Both the position numbers and the translations under genes were made by a program. From the NCBI RefSeq assembly GCF_013376415.1, contig NZ_WYET01000001.1, positions 1 through 64,000 of the forward strand: 64,000 nucleotides of DNA, read 5' to 3'. This document shows positions 26,516 to 35,673 of the stretch, in pieces (the first letter of the stretch is position 1; every line of letters starts with the position of its first letter). The notes beneath the pieces are model-generated. The model made no database searches. It worked only from the letters and a program-made list of their open reading frames with translations, and was not told where the DNA came from. The DNA is from Flagellimonas chongwuensis. Lineage in GTDB: Bacteria > Bacteroidota > Bacteroidia > Flavobacteriales > Flavobacteriaceae.

Positions 26516-27457
26516 ATGGCCTATCAAGTTCCCGAACCTAAAATTTTTGCTTGCACCCAAAGTGTTGAGCTGGGCAAGAAAATAGCTGCTTCTTATGGGG
26601 CAGAATTGGGTAAAATCCAGTTCTCCCGTTATAGTGATGGTGAGTTTCAGCCCTCGTTCGAAGAATCTATTAGGGGAGCCAGAATATTTATCATAGGCTC
26701 CACCAATCCAAGTTCGGAAAATTTGATGGAAATGTTGTTGATGCTCGATGCTGCCAAAAGAGCATCTGCAAGACACATCACAGCGGTTATGCCCTATTTT
26801 GGTTGGGCCAGACAAGATAGAAAGGATAAACCCCGTGTTCCCATAGCCGCAAAATTGGTAGCAAAAATGTTGGAGACCGCAGGTGCCACTAGAATTATCA
26901 CTATGGACTTGCACGCGGACCAAATCCAAGGCTTTTTCGAAAAACCGGTGGACCATTTGTTCGCATCAACCCTGTTCTTGCCTTATTTAAGAGGTTTAAA
27001 TCTTGATAATTTATGCATTGCCTCGCCGGATATGGGAGGTTCAAAAAGGGCCTATGCCTATTCCAAGGCCTTGGAGTGCGAGGTAGTTATCTGTTATAAG
27101 CAACGTGCAAAGGCAAATGTTATCTCCCACATGGAGCTTATTGGTGATGTGCAGGGTAAAAATGTGGTTTTGGTCGATGATATGGTGGATACCGCAGGAA
27201 CACTTACCAAAGCTGCCGATTTGATGATGGAGAGAGGTGCCGAGAGTGTACGGGCAGTAACGACACACGGATTGCTTTCAGGCAAGGCATACCAAAGAAT
27301 TGAAGAATCAAAATTGTCGGAATTGATCGTAACCGATTCCATTCCCGTAGATCACGAGCAAAAGAAAATCAAAGTGTTGTCCTGTGCTGACCTATTTGCA
27401 GATGTTATGCACAGAGTTCACCACAACACATCCATATCTTCAAAATTTTTAATGTAA
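26516..27457 (+). CDS. prs: Ribose-phosphate pyrophosphokinase
   Basis: Prs makes PRPP from ribose-5-phosphate and ATP, feeding nucleotide, His and Trp synthesis in the cytoplasm. The 313-residue length is standard. It has FSRYSDGE near the start, a MPYFGWARQDRKDKPR ATP loop, the flexible-loop ITMDLHADQIQGFF, and the PRPP-binding signature VVLVDDMVDTAGTL. It forms an operon with rplY, 19 bp downstream; the strong promoter is at 26435. Confidence 0.98.
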   Translation: MAYQVPEPKIFACTQSVELGKKIAASYGAELGKIQFSRYSDGEFQPSFEESIRGARIFIIGSTNPSSENLMEMLLMLDAAKRASARHITAVMPYFGWARQDRKDKPRVPIAAKLVAKMLETAGATRIITMDLHADQIQGFFEKPVDHLFASTLFLPYLRGLNLDNLCIASPDMGGSKRAYAYSKALECEVVICYKQRAKANVISHMELIGDVQGKNVVLVDDMVDTAGTLTKAADLMMERGAESVRAVTTHGLLSGKAYQRIEESKLSELIVTDSIPVDHEQKKIKVLSCADLFADVMHRVHHNTSISSKFLM

Positions 27458-27476
27458 ATCAATTTAATATATAACA

Positions 27477-28118
27477 ATGAAGTCAATTACAATCAATGGA
27501 TCCCAAAGAGAAAGCGTGGGCAAGGTTGCTACCAAAGCCTTACGTAATGCTGGAAAGGTCCCTTGCGTGCTTTACGGAGGGGATAAACCAGTGCATTTTG
27601 AAGCTGATGAAATCGCATTCAAAGACTTGGTGTACACTCCAAATGCATACACCGCGGTAATTGAATTGGCGGATGGTCAAAAATTTGACGCCGTTTTGCA
27701 GGACATTCAATTTCACCCTGTAACGGATAGTATCCTACACGTGGATTTCTACCAGTTGTTCGAGGACAAGCCAATCACCATGAAGATTCCAGTACGTTTG
27801 GAAGGAAACTCTCCAGGTGTTAGAAACGGTGGACGTTTGCTTTTCAGAAAGAGAAAACTTTCCATTAGAGCATTGCCCGCATTGCTTCCCGATTTCATCA
27901 CCGTGGATATTTCCAAGTTGAGAATCGGACAAACTATTGCAGTGGAGACCATCCTAAGCGATGATTACACTTTCCTTCACCCAGATAGTACTGCTATCGT
28001 TCAGGTTAAAGCTTCTAGAACATCTGTTGATGAAGAACTAGAAGACGAAGATGAAGAAGGAGTAGAAGGAGAAGCTACCGAAGGTGGTGAAGCTCCAGAA
28101 GCAGAAGCTGCGGAATAG
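27477..28118 (+). CDS. rplY: 50S ribosomal protein L25 (CTC form)
   Basis: The 213-residue protein has the L25 5S-rRNA-binding domain (1-90; [22 protein letters not shown] is split by the usual turn) and the extra beta C-domain (TL5/CTC type, about 95-185). An acidic tail of Glu/Ala ([16 protein letters not shown] and on) follows, typical for Bacteroidota. It is cotranscribed with prs, a conserved pair in many bacteria, and ended by a strong terminator at 28141. Confidence 0.96.
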   Translation: MKSITINGSQRESVGKVATKALRNAGKVPCVLYGGDKPVHFEADEIAFKDLVYTPNAYTAVIELADGQKFDAVLQDIQFHPVTDSILHVDFYQLFEDKPITMKIPVRLEGNSPGVRNGGRLLFRKRKLSIRALPALLPDFITVDISKLRIGQTIAVETILSDDYTFLHPDSTAIVQVKASRTSVDEELEDEDEEGVEGEATEGGEAPEAEAAE

Positions 28119-28140
28119 CCTTCTGAAGATTTTTACAAGA

Positions 28141-28180
28141 GCATCCCGTTTTTACCTAGGTAAAAATTTGGGATGCTTTT
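28141..28180 (+). terminator. Terminator of the prs-rplY operon
   Basis: The outer stem GCATCCC (28141-28147) / GGGATGC (28170-28176) encloses a perfect 18-nt palindrome TTTTTACCTAGGTAAAAA (28149-28166). TTTT follows. The ATG inside the right arm (28173) cannot be a sensible start for pth. Confidence 0.88.
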
Positions 28181-28181
28181 G

Positions 28182-28189
28182 TATTTTTG
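28182..28189 (+). promoter_or_regulatory. -7 box of pth
   Basis: TATTTTTG fits TANNTTTG and lies 19 bp before the ATG at 28209. It overlaps the end of the rplY terminator. It shows that an upstream start at 28173 would lie outside the transcript. Confidence 0.45.
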
Positions 28190-28208
28190 GGCAAACCATC
28201 AGCAGCCA

Positions 28209-28838
28209 ATGCCCAACTTTATCGAAAAACTTTTTGGCAAACCAAAACAACTACTACAAGAAACCGACCCTATGAAAAAATTTTTGATCGTTGGACTTGG
28301 AAACATTGGTTCCGAATACGATGAGACACGCCACAACATTGGGTTCAAAATCCTTGATTTTTTGGCCGAACAGGAAGATTTCACTTTTGAAAGTGCCAAG
28401 CTCGGAGCCGTTGCAACGTTTAAACATAAAGGAAAAAGCGTGGTCTGCCTAAAACCATCCACCTATATGAACTTAAGCGGGAAGGCCGTAAAATACTGGA
28501 TGGACAAAGAAAATATAGGCCTTGATAGCATTTTGATCATCACTGATGACATCAACTTGCCCTTTGGCACGATTCGACTGAAAGGAAAAGGAAGTGATGG
28601 TGGGCACAACGGCTTAAAAGATATTCAGAACGTTTTACAGACTACTTCCTACAATCGATTTAGGTTTGGTGTAGGTTCCGATTTTGGAAAAGGCCAACAA
28701 GTGGATTATGTTTTGGGCAAATGGGACACCGACCAACAAAAAGCGATGCCCGAACGTTTAAAAATATCAACTGACCTTGTCCGCTCCTTTATTTTTGCAG
28801 GTGCAAAAAACACTATGAATCAATTTAACGGAAAATAA
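28209..28838 (+). CDS. pth: Peptidyl-tRNA hydrolase
   Basis: Pth frees tRNA from drop-off peptidyl-tRNA. Catalytic and binding motifs are FLIVGLGNIGSEYDETRHN (with the base His), LKPSTYMNLSGKAV, ITDDINLPFGTIRLK and GSDGGHNGLKDI. The longest frame starts at 28173, but that ATG lies in the rplY terminator stem and upstream of the -7 box, so 28209 is preferred. The protein then has a 21-residue Flavobacteriia-type extension before MKKFLIVG, and an ATG at 28272 is the minimal alternative. It converges on the lipoprotein gene with 2 bp between stops. Confidence 0.95.
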   Translation: MPNFIEKLFGKPKQLLQETDPMKKFLIVGLGNIGSEYDETRHNIGFKILDFLAEQEDFTFESAKLGAVATFKHKGKSVVCLKPSTYMNLSGKAVKYWMDKENIGLDSILIITDDINLPFGTIRLKGKGSDGGHNGLKDIQNVLQTTSYNRFRFGVGSDFGKGQQVDYVLGKWDTDQQKAMPERLKISTDLVRSFIFAGAKNTMNQFNGK

Positions 28839-28840
28839 GT

Positions 28841-29527
28841 CTAAAGTACTTTAAAATCAAACACCGAAGATATTGATGTGTTACCTTCCAAATCGGTGGT
28901 AATCACCCTCCAATAATAGACTGTTCCGGACTCAACCCCAACCGGCAATTCCATAGTTGTAGCGTTGGCAACACCAACAGAAGCGATAGGTGGATTACTC
29001 TCGGAGAAGAAAACCTCATAAGAATCGATATCTCCGTCAACATCGGCACCGGACCACTCCAATAGTATTTCGTTCGCAATGTCCTTTTGTACCGTTGCGC
29101 CAGACATTGGGCGCATCAATTGTGCGGGAAAAGGCGCGTAGGTTGTCTGCGACCCAGCATTGTAGAACAACCACGTGGGACTCGATGCCACTTGGTCGGA
29201 ACGAGAGTTTCGCGAAGTCACTGACCAAGCATACGGTGTTCCCTTGGAAATCGTCAAACTAGCGGAGGTTGATGCCGTAGAAATATTTTGGGGCACATTG
29301 GTGTTCAAATTGACCACGGTGAGCGTATAACTATCCGTATTGTTGGATGCCGTCCACCTAAATGTAATCTGCGTAGCATTTTGATTGACATCCGTTCCGG
29401 TGGTACACTCAGAATTCTCTTCGGGAAATACCAACTGAGCTCCTTGTGGTGCTGGAGGAGGCCCATCGTCCCCGCCACAACCGACCAACAAAACCAAAAT
29501 GGATAACCAAATTATATTTCGAATCAT
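28841..29527 (-). CDS. Lipoprotein with two fibronectin type III-like domains
   Basis: The 228-residue protein has a lipoprotein signal (lipobox LLVGC, Cys17), an Asp/Pro linker, and two beta-sandwich domains (about 30-125 and 130-228). These have the FN3 pattern of spaced Trp/Tyr residues: TFRWTASNNTDSYTL, YAWSVTSRN, then LEWSGADVDGDIDSYEV and YYWRVITTD. Its start overlaps the stop of the metallopeptidase by 4 bp (ATGA), so the two are translationally coupled. It may hold or assist the protease at the surface, which is inference from the coupling. Confidence 0.8.
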   Translation of the reverse strand: MIRNIIWLSILVLLVGCGGDDGPPPAPQGAQLVFPEENSECTTGTDVNQNATQITFRWTASNNTDSYTLTVVNLNTNVPQNISTASTSASLTISKGTPYAWSVTSRNSRSDQVASSPTWLFYNAGSQTTYAPFPAQLMRPMSGATVQKDIANEILLEWSGADVDGDIDSYEVFFSESNPPIASVGVANATTMELPVGVESGTVYYWRVITTDLEGNTSISSVFDFKVL

Positions 29528-32500
29528 CTTTTTATCAGTTTGAACATTTCTTTTGCACCTGCCTTTTGTATACCTAGATAATAAATACCCTTGGTAAGAC
29601 CGGATAGATCTAGTTGTAAATCGTCTCCCGCAACCTTTCGGTTCTCCGCTCGAACCAATCTACCATTTGATGTAAAAATCTGTACAGATACATCGCCCTC
29701 ATAACCAGCCATGTAAACCGAGGTAATGGCATCTACGGGATTTGGCGAAATTATTGGTCTTGAAGAATAGAACAGGGTTTCCTCTATCACACCTTGACAA
29801 GGCAGATTAGAATATACTTTCAGGGTGTTAGTACCTTCTTTAAGTGCAAGCTGAACCCTTGATTCTTCTGTTTGGGTGACCAGACCATTAAGCTCCACAT
29901 TATAAAGGGAGGCACCGCTCAATTCAACACTTAAAATACCAGAGTCCATCAGTGCATTGATATCCAGTACATCTGGCTGGGAAACCATAGCGTTGAAGCA
30001 CACTTCCTCATACGTTATCAAACCATTGGTGCCGGTAATACAAATCGAATATTCACCGGAGACAAGGCTATCAAAGGTTAGGGTATTTGTAAAATCAAAC
30101 GACTCTGTACCGCCAGGGCCATCCAAAACGGCCGTATAGTTAATGGAAGTATCAACTGGAACAATTGTTATGGAGCCATCATCATTGCTTCGGCAAGTTT
30201 CACTATCTATTTCTATTTCAAAATTATCCGAAGCAAACCTATACACTGCACATCCGTTGGTATCCACTTCAACACCTTTGGGAGTTCCAAGACATAGATC
30301 ATCTCCGTCATCAAAAACACCATCATCGTCTTCATCTGGCCTATAACTCCCTTCAATACATATATCCAACGAAAAATCTATTAAACTTCCTCCATCACTC
30401 GCTGCCGTATCTTGGATTTCTAAAACCCACTGGCCCATAATGGACTCCCCTTTTAAGGACGATAAAAAACCGATTGGAGCTACGGTTCCAGAAATAGCCG
30501 GATTTCCTGAGCATGCTATTGGGTCCCCATCGTCATCAAAAACGGCATTTATGTTTCTTAAATCACCACAGGTGTTAGAAATCAGTGTCACCCTTGTGCC
30601 CATGGGAGAAATAAGGGTAACTATTAAATCCTCCAAATAGGTATGATCCAACTGCAAGTTCACGTTTACATCGGATATCGGTAAATCTTCCACAAACAAA
30701 ACAGATGTGCTAATTGTTGGGGTACCTGATGAAGATATGCTGATAGGCAAATCATTGGATTCCCTGTTCTTGCAATTTACTTGTGATGTTATAAAACTGA
30801 AAGGCGTGCCAAATGTTCCCGTCCCACAGCCATTGTTTGGCCTAACTCTCCAAAAATACTCGGTTTCGGCTTCCAAACTATTGGTTTTAAAGGTTGTGGA
30901 AGGAGTTGATGCAGATTGAACAATATCCGTAAACCCTGCATCAGTGGCTACTTCAACATCGTAGTTAGAGTACAGGGAGTTCTCCTGCCAACTGAGTTCA
31001 GCATCCAAAGAAACCCCTACCTCACCATTGGCCGGGGAGAGCAAGGCAACATCAGAAAAAGTACCATCTTGTACGGTAAGGGAAAGAACTACACTTTTAG
31101 TAACCGATGTTGATTCGGAAGAAACCGTAATATCGTATACACCCGGAGCAATATTGTCCGTGTTGGACAACGTCAACTCAACGGCAGTTTCATCAACACT
31201 TGCGTCAATCGGGGAAAAGTTTGCCGTTAATCCCGCCGGCACATCCGCCGAAAATGTAGAGTTCTCATTAAAACCTGCATAGGTCTCGTATGTAAAAGGA
31301 ATTATGATGTCATCTGGTTGACATACTTCATACTCCAACGATTCAAAATTCAAGACTACTTCGGATTGCTCTATGACAAAGTTCGTGCTATTGACAGCGA
31401 AGAATATGTTTTCGCTTGCCTTTACCATAATCCTCGCTGTATTTGTGGTATTTCCAGGCAAAAGGATTTCCTCCGAACCATCGTTAAGGGTGTTCTCCAA
31501 AAGTGTTATCGGAAAGGTAAGTCCACCATCCAAAGAGAGGAATATATCCACATTTTGGGCATTAATGGGAGCAACATCAGTATTAGCAACATCCCATGTA
31601 ATTTCTTGAACAGAACCCGCTTGATACACTTGAGTCTCGGCTTGGGAAGTCACCGAAAAAGGCCCTGACGCTTTTATGACCCTCACATTGAGGACATCGG
31701 AGACCACTTGCCCTCCTCCTTCCGCATTATCGCGAACAGTAAATGCAAAACCAAGATTCCGTTCAATATCAGAAACGGTCTCCCAAGCCGCCCCTACATT
31801 TGGATTGGTTTGGGTAAGATTTCCTTGTGCAACTCGTGATAGTCGCGGAAAATATCGTATTGGAGAAGTAGTTGGCCTGAGAGATCTAAAATTGGCACCA
31901 CTGGGATTGATGGACCCAAACGACGACCTAGTGACCAGACCATCATCTATTTGTTCCCACGTATAGGTAAGCACATCGCCTACATCTGGGTCGGTTGCAC
32001 TACCTTCCAAAACAAAGGCAGTACCCTTAGGAATAATATAGTCGTCAACAGGTGTTACAACTGGTGGAGAATTTACCAATGCCACCGTTTCGGCACAAGA
32101 AGTCGTTTCCAAATAAGCTGAAATTTGCAGTATGCTATAAAAGTGAAAATAATCATCACCATTGGCCGCCACATTATTTCCTGTAACGATACCCGCATAC
32201 CCCATTATCGTGGAACCACTAGCAGGTTCCGCTTGCACCCCAGTGCCTTCTGACTCAAAAGACCAGGTGTGGTTGGCTCCAAATTGATGGCCCAACTCAT
32301 GAGCCACAAAGTCCAAATCATATGTATCTCCCTGCGGATTATTGGCCGACGAAAAAGCACTACCCTTTCTGTTATCCACACAAACGGAAGCTATAAATCC
32401 GGCATTTCCATTATCTAAACCTTCTCCCACTTGATGAAAAAGATGGCCAACATCATAATTCGTTTCCCCAATCCTAGATGTAATAGTAAACTGTACTTCG

Positions 32501-33318
32501 GAATTCAAACTATTTCCATATGGGTCGGTATCGGGATTGGTGAAAATAATCTCATCATTGTTGGGCACAAGCTCCAATGTAACTCCTAAATCCGTTTCAA
32601 AAACTTCATTTACGCGTGTCAACGTTGCATTGATTCCCGCCAGGGCATCGGCCACGGTACCGCCAAGTTTTTGGGTATACTCCCCTGAGGCGGAGACTGC
32701 GATTCTATACTTTCGCAACACCTGATCATCTACCAAGGGAACAATTGTCTTGAGAGTACCTCCCGATGATTTGCTTCCGGAACCAAACAAATCCTTTGCA
32801 GTAGCACAGATAAAATCCATTTTGGAAGAAAGCCCATCCTCCTTATCATACACAACATAAGTGTTGGGCCTATTGGAAACCGGCTCCATAAAAGCCGTTT
32901 TGTTATTCTGTAAATCCACAACCATAGATTGCAAGCCTTTGTGGGAACTACTCAGCTTTACCTTGTACCTACCATCCAAACTTGCACCGGTATAGGATTT
33001 TATGTTGGGATATTTTTTGGCCAAATCCGGATGCAACACCGATGTTTCCTTCAAATTGAAGGGAACAATAGCACCTTCGCCGTTGGGAAGATATACTATT
33101 TTACCTGCCGACTTTGCAGCGGAAAAAGATTTTATCTGGGTCGAAAAGGCCGTTTTATCCAATGACAAAACCTTGGTAGCCCCCGAAATATCGGTTAGGG
33201 AAGCACTTCGTAGGTTGGACTGTTTGGGCACTGTTTTCCAATAACCTTGCTGCCCAAAAATGCAAAAGCAGCTAAAAAATATGGTTATTGAAAAAACAAG
33301 ATGTAATTTAGCTTTCAT
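29524..33318 (-). CDS. Reprolysin-like metallopeptidase with P-domain and T9SS type A CTD
   Basis: The 1264-residue secreted protease has a signal peptide (1-22, ends CIFGQQ) and a propeptide (about 25-185). The M12B zinc site HELGHQFGANH has ligands H340, H344, H350 and catalytic E341; the Met-turn TIMGYAG follows. Ig-like and FN3-like domains come next, then a proprotein-convertase P-domain (around 850-990: LQLDHTYLEDLIVTLISPMG) and a TSP3-like DEDDDGVFDDGDD stretch. The last ~75 residues (SPNPVDAITSVYM to EMFKLIKR) are the type A T9SS sorting signal removed by PorU. It is exported to the surface or medium, where it degrades protein. A minus-strand TACATTTG box lies at 33344-33351. Confidence 0.92.
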   Translation of the reverse strand: MKAKLHLVFSITIFFSCFCIFGQQGYWKTVPKQSNLRSASLTDISGATKVLSLDKTAFSTQIKSFSAAKSAGKIVYLPNGEGAIVPFNLKETSVLHPDLAKKYPNIKSYTGASLDGRYKVKLSSSHKGLQSMVVDLQNNKTAFMEPVSNRPNTYVVYDKEDGLSSKMDFICATAKDLFGSGSKSSGGTLKTIVPLVDDQVLRKYRIAVSASGEYTQKLGGTVADALAGINATLTRVNEVFETDLGVTLELVPNNDEIIFTNPDTDPYGNSLNSEVQFTITSRIGETNYDVGHLFHQVGEGLDNGNAGFIASVCVDNRKGSAFSSANNPQGDTYDLDFVAHELGHQFGANHTWSFESEGTGVQAEPASGSTIMGYAGIVTGNNVAANGDDYFHFYSILQISAYLETTSCAETVALVNSPPVVTPVDDYIIPKGTAFVLEGSATDPDVGDVLTYTWEQIDDGLVTRSSFGSINPSGANFRSLRPTTSPIRYFPRLSRVAQGNLTQTNPNVGAAWETVSDIERNLGFAFTVRDNAEGGGQVVSDVLNVRVIKASGPFSVTSQAETQVYQAGSVQEITWDVANTDVAPINAQNVDIFLSLDGGLTFPITLLENTLNDGSEEILLPGNTTNTARIMVKASENIFFAVNSTNFVIEQSEVVLNFESLEYEVCQPDDIIIPFTYETYAGFNENSTFSADVPAGLTANFSPIDASVDETAVELTLSNTDNIAPGVYDITVSSESTSVTKSVVLSLTVQDGTFSDVALLSPANGEVGVSLDAELSWQENSLYSNYDVEVATDAGFTDIVQSASTPSTTFKTNSLEAETEYFWRVRPNNGCGTGTFGTPFSFITSQVNCKNRESNDLPISISSSGTPTISTSVLFVEDLPISDVNVNLQLDHTYLEDLIVTLISPMGTRVTLISNTCGDLRNINAVFDDDGDPIACSGNPAISGTVAPIGFLSSLKGESIMGQWVLEIQDTAASDGGSLIDFSLDICIEGSYRPDEDDDGVFDDGDDLCLGTPKGVEVDTNGCAVYRFASDNFEIEIDSETCRSNDDGSITIVPVDTSINYTAVLDGPGGTESFDFTNTLTFDSLVSGEYSICITGTNGLITYEEVCFNAMVSQPDVLDINALMDSGILSVELSGASLYNVELNGLVTQTEESRVQLALKEGTNTLKVYSNLPCQGVIEETLFYSSRPIISPNPVDAITSVYMAGYEGDVSVQIFTSNGRLVRAENRKVAGDDLQLDLSGLTKGIYYLGIQKAGAKEMFKLIKR

Positions 33319-33376
33319 ACACGGTTAGGGCATAGTATATTTTCAAATGTAAGCCTTTTTTATTTCTTTATTTGAG

Positions 33377-34306
33377 TTGGAAACAATCCACAACATTTCT
33401 GATTTTAAGGACATTCCACACCACACTGTGGTGACCATCGGTACATTCGACGGTGTACATTTAGGACACCGCCAAATACTGAAACGTCTCACAAATAGTG
33501 CCAAAAATACAGGTCTAAAGTCAACGGTGCTCACTTTTTTCCCTCATCCCCGAATGGTATTGCAGAAGGATGTGGACATTAAATTGCTGAACACCCTTGA
33601 AGAAAAAAAGCAGATTCTTGAAACTTTGGGATTGGATTATTTGATCATACATCCGTTTACCAAACAATTCTCTAGACTTTCCGCTGTCGATTTTGTTCGT
33701 GACATCTTGGTGAACAACATAAAGAGCAAGAGAATCATCATCGGGTACGACCACAGATTTGGCCGCAATCGAAATGCCAATATCCAAGATTTGATTGCAT
33801 TTGGGAATACCTTCGATTTTGAGGTGGAAGAGATTCTCGCCCAAGAAATCGATGATGTTTCCGTAAGCTCCACAAAAATCAGAAAAGCGCTTTTGGAAGG
33901 AGATGTGGAAACCGCAAACAACTATCTGAGCTACGCCTATATGCTTACCGGAATGGTTAAAAAGGGCAAAGGTCTGGGAAGGGACTTTGGATTTCCCACC
34001 GCCAACCTTCATATTGAAGAAGAATATAAGTTAATTCCAAAAAATGGGGCCTACGTGGTCAAAAGCCAACTCAACGGCAAAGAATTCTTTGGAATGATGA
34101 ACATTGGTTTTAACCCTACCGTGGATGGCTCCCAAAAAAGTATAGAGGTCAATTTCTTTGATTTTGAGGGTGACCTGTACGACAAAAAAATCCAAGTGCA
34201 ACTGTTGCACCGCATACGCGACGAGCATAAGTTCAACTCCATAGAAGAACTTAAGGAACAATTAAAAAAGGACAAAGACCACTCTTTGGATCTAATCTCC
34301 AAATAA
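33377..34306 (+). CDS. ribF: Bifunctional riboflavin kinase / FAD synthetase
   Basis: RibF phosphorylates riboflavin to FMN and adenylates it to FAD. The 309-residue sequence has the N-terminal adenylyltransferase motifs VVTIGTFDGVHLGHRQIL (15-32), YDHRFGRNR and the SSTKIRKALLEG switch. The C-terminal kinase domain has KGLGRDFGFPTANL, MMNIGFNPTVDG and EVNFFDFEGDLYDK. The start is a TTG; the next Met is at about residue 57, inside the nucleotide domain, so TTG is required. The next gene starts on the base after the stop. Confidence 0.96.
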   Translation: METIHNISDFKDIPHHTVVTIGTFDGVHLGHRQILKRLTNSAKNTGLKSTVLTFFPHPRMVLQKDVDIKLLNTLEEKKQILETLGLDYLIIHPFTKQFSRLSAVDFVRDILVNNIKSKRIIIGYDHRFGRNRNANIQDLIAFGNTFDFEVEEILAQEIDDVSVSSTKIRKALLEGDVETANNYLSYAYMLTGMVKKGKGLGRDFGFPTANLHIEEEYKLIPKNGAYVVKSQLNGKEFFGMMNIGFNPTVDGSQKSIEVNFFDFEGDLYDKKIQVQLLHRIRDEHKFNSIEELKEQLKKDKDHSLDLISK

Positions 34307-35623
34307 ATGTTGAGCCAATTTCTATTTAAGAAGATTGACAACGCACAACTTGTGGTTTTCCGGGTATTTTATGGACTGTTGGTCAGCGCGGAATGCTATG
34401 GCGCCATAGCAACGGGCTGGGTACGACGCACCTTGGTGGAGCCCCAGTTCACATTTTCCTTTATAGGGTTTGAATGGCTGCAACCTCTGCCCGGCAACGG
34501 CATGTACATATACTTTGCCATCATGGGCACTTTGGGGCTTATGATCGCTTTCGGATTCAAATATCGATTTAGCGCGTTGGCCTTTGCCGTATTATGGTCG
34601 GGTGTGTATTTGATGCAGAAAACATCCTACAACAATCACTATTATCTATTGATGCTGCTCGCCTACATCATGGCATTCTTACCTGCACATCGCGATGCTT
34701 CGTTGGACGCAAAATTAAACCCTGGGCTACGCTCACAATCCATGTACAACTGGGTTCGATGGATCATCATCCTTCAACTCTTTATCGTGTACACCTACGC
34801 ATCCATCGCTAAACTATATGCGGATTGGCTGGATTTTAGTATGATAGATGTTCTGATGTATTCTAAAAAAGACTACTATATCATCGGTGAATTTCTTCAA
34901 CTTAAGTGGGTACACAAAATAATAGCGGTTTTCGGAATAGGCTTTGATCTCTTGATTATTCCCGCCCTCCTTTGGAAACCCACCCGAAAATTTGCGTTCG
35001 TACTGTCCATTTTCTTTCACTTGTTCAATAGCATCGTGTTTCAAATAGGAATCTTCCCGTATCTGTCCTTAGCGTTTATCGTGTTCTTTTTTGAGCCGCA
35101 AACTATTAGGAACATCTTTTTAAGAACTAAGAAAACAATTCCAGAGACCAAGGTCATCATACCAAAAACCAAAACCATCACTTTAACGGTTTTGGGTATT
35201 TATTTCCTATTTCAATTGGTCTTGCCGATTCGACACCATTTTTTTAAAGATGATGTGCTCTGGACCGAAGAGGGACACCGATTAAGCTGGCGAATGATGT
35301 TGCGTAGCCGTGATGGAAGAATCACCTACAAAGTAGTGAACGCTCAGACTAAGGACACGACCAAGGTTAACCTGAACGACTATCTCACAAAAAAACAAAA
35401 ACAAAGAGTTACCTGTTATCCCGATTTTATCTGGCAGTTTGCCCAACGGCTCAAAAAAGAATACACCGATAAAGGAGAGACCATACAGATTTTTGTGGAC
35501 AACAAAGTAAGGATAAATCAAAATCCGTATCAACCATTTATAGACCCCAATGTGGATTTGGCCAGCGTTCCGTGGAAACATTTTGCCCACAACGACTGGA
35601 TTCTTCCCTCTCCCAAGGAATAA
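34307..35623 (+). CDS. HTTM domain membrane protein (vitamin K carboxylase-like)
   Basis: The 438-residue protein has about seven hydrophobic segments between residues 20 and 290 and the HTTM pattern: FRVFYGLLVSAECYGAI at the start, then TSYNNHYYLLMLLAYIMAFLP, where paired Asn/His/Tyr line the site, and IAKLYADWL. The ~140-residue hydrophilic C-terminus (HRLSWRMMLRSRDGR) resembles the luminal part of the vitamin K-dependent gamma-glutamyl carboxylase family. Bacterial members lack proven substrates. The gene abuts ribF with zero spacing, so it shares its transcript. A quinone-linked or lipid-modifying enzyme is possible, but no activity is claimed. Confidence 0.8.
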   Translation: MLSQFLFKKIDNAQLVVFRVFYGLLVSAECYGAIATGWVRRTLVEPQFTFSFIGFEWLQPLPGNGMYIYFAIMGTLGLMIAFGFKYRFSALAFAVLWSGVYLMQKTSYNNHYYLLMLLAYIMAFLPAHRDASLDAKLNPGLRSQSMYNWVRWIIILQLFIVYTYASIAKLYADWLDFSMIDVLMYSKKDYYIIGEFLQLKWVHKIIAVFGIGFDLLIIPALLWKPTRKFAFVLSIFFHLFNSIVFQIGIFPYLSLAFIVFFFEPQTIRNIFLRTKKTIPETKVIIPKTKTITLTVLGIYFLFQLVLPIRHHFFKDDVLWTEEGHRLSWRMMLRSRDGRITYKVVNAQTKDTTKVNLNDYLTKKQKQRVTCYPDFIWQFAQRLKKEYTDKGETIQIFVDNKVRINQNPYQPFIDPNVDLASVPWKHFAHNDWILPSPKE

Positions 35624-35624
35624 A

Positions 35625-35656
35625 GTTGGGCACTTCTACAGATTAAATTAAATTTG
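35625..35656 (+). promoter_or_regulatory. Promoter of serS
   Basis: GTTG (35625-35628), 20 bp, then TAAATTTG (35649-35656), ending 17 bp before the ATG of serS. Confidence 0.55.
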
Positions 35657-35673
35657 CGGCTCAAAACAAGGCC

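Noticed and set aside
26450..26956. 168-codon minus-strand ORF
   Set aside because: It lies antisense to prs, and its codon pattern is explained by that gene.
28173..28208. Upstream ATG extending pth by 12 codons
   Set aside because: It lies in the right arm of the rplY terminator and before the pth -7 box.
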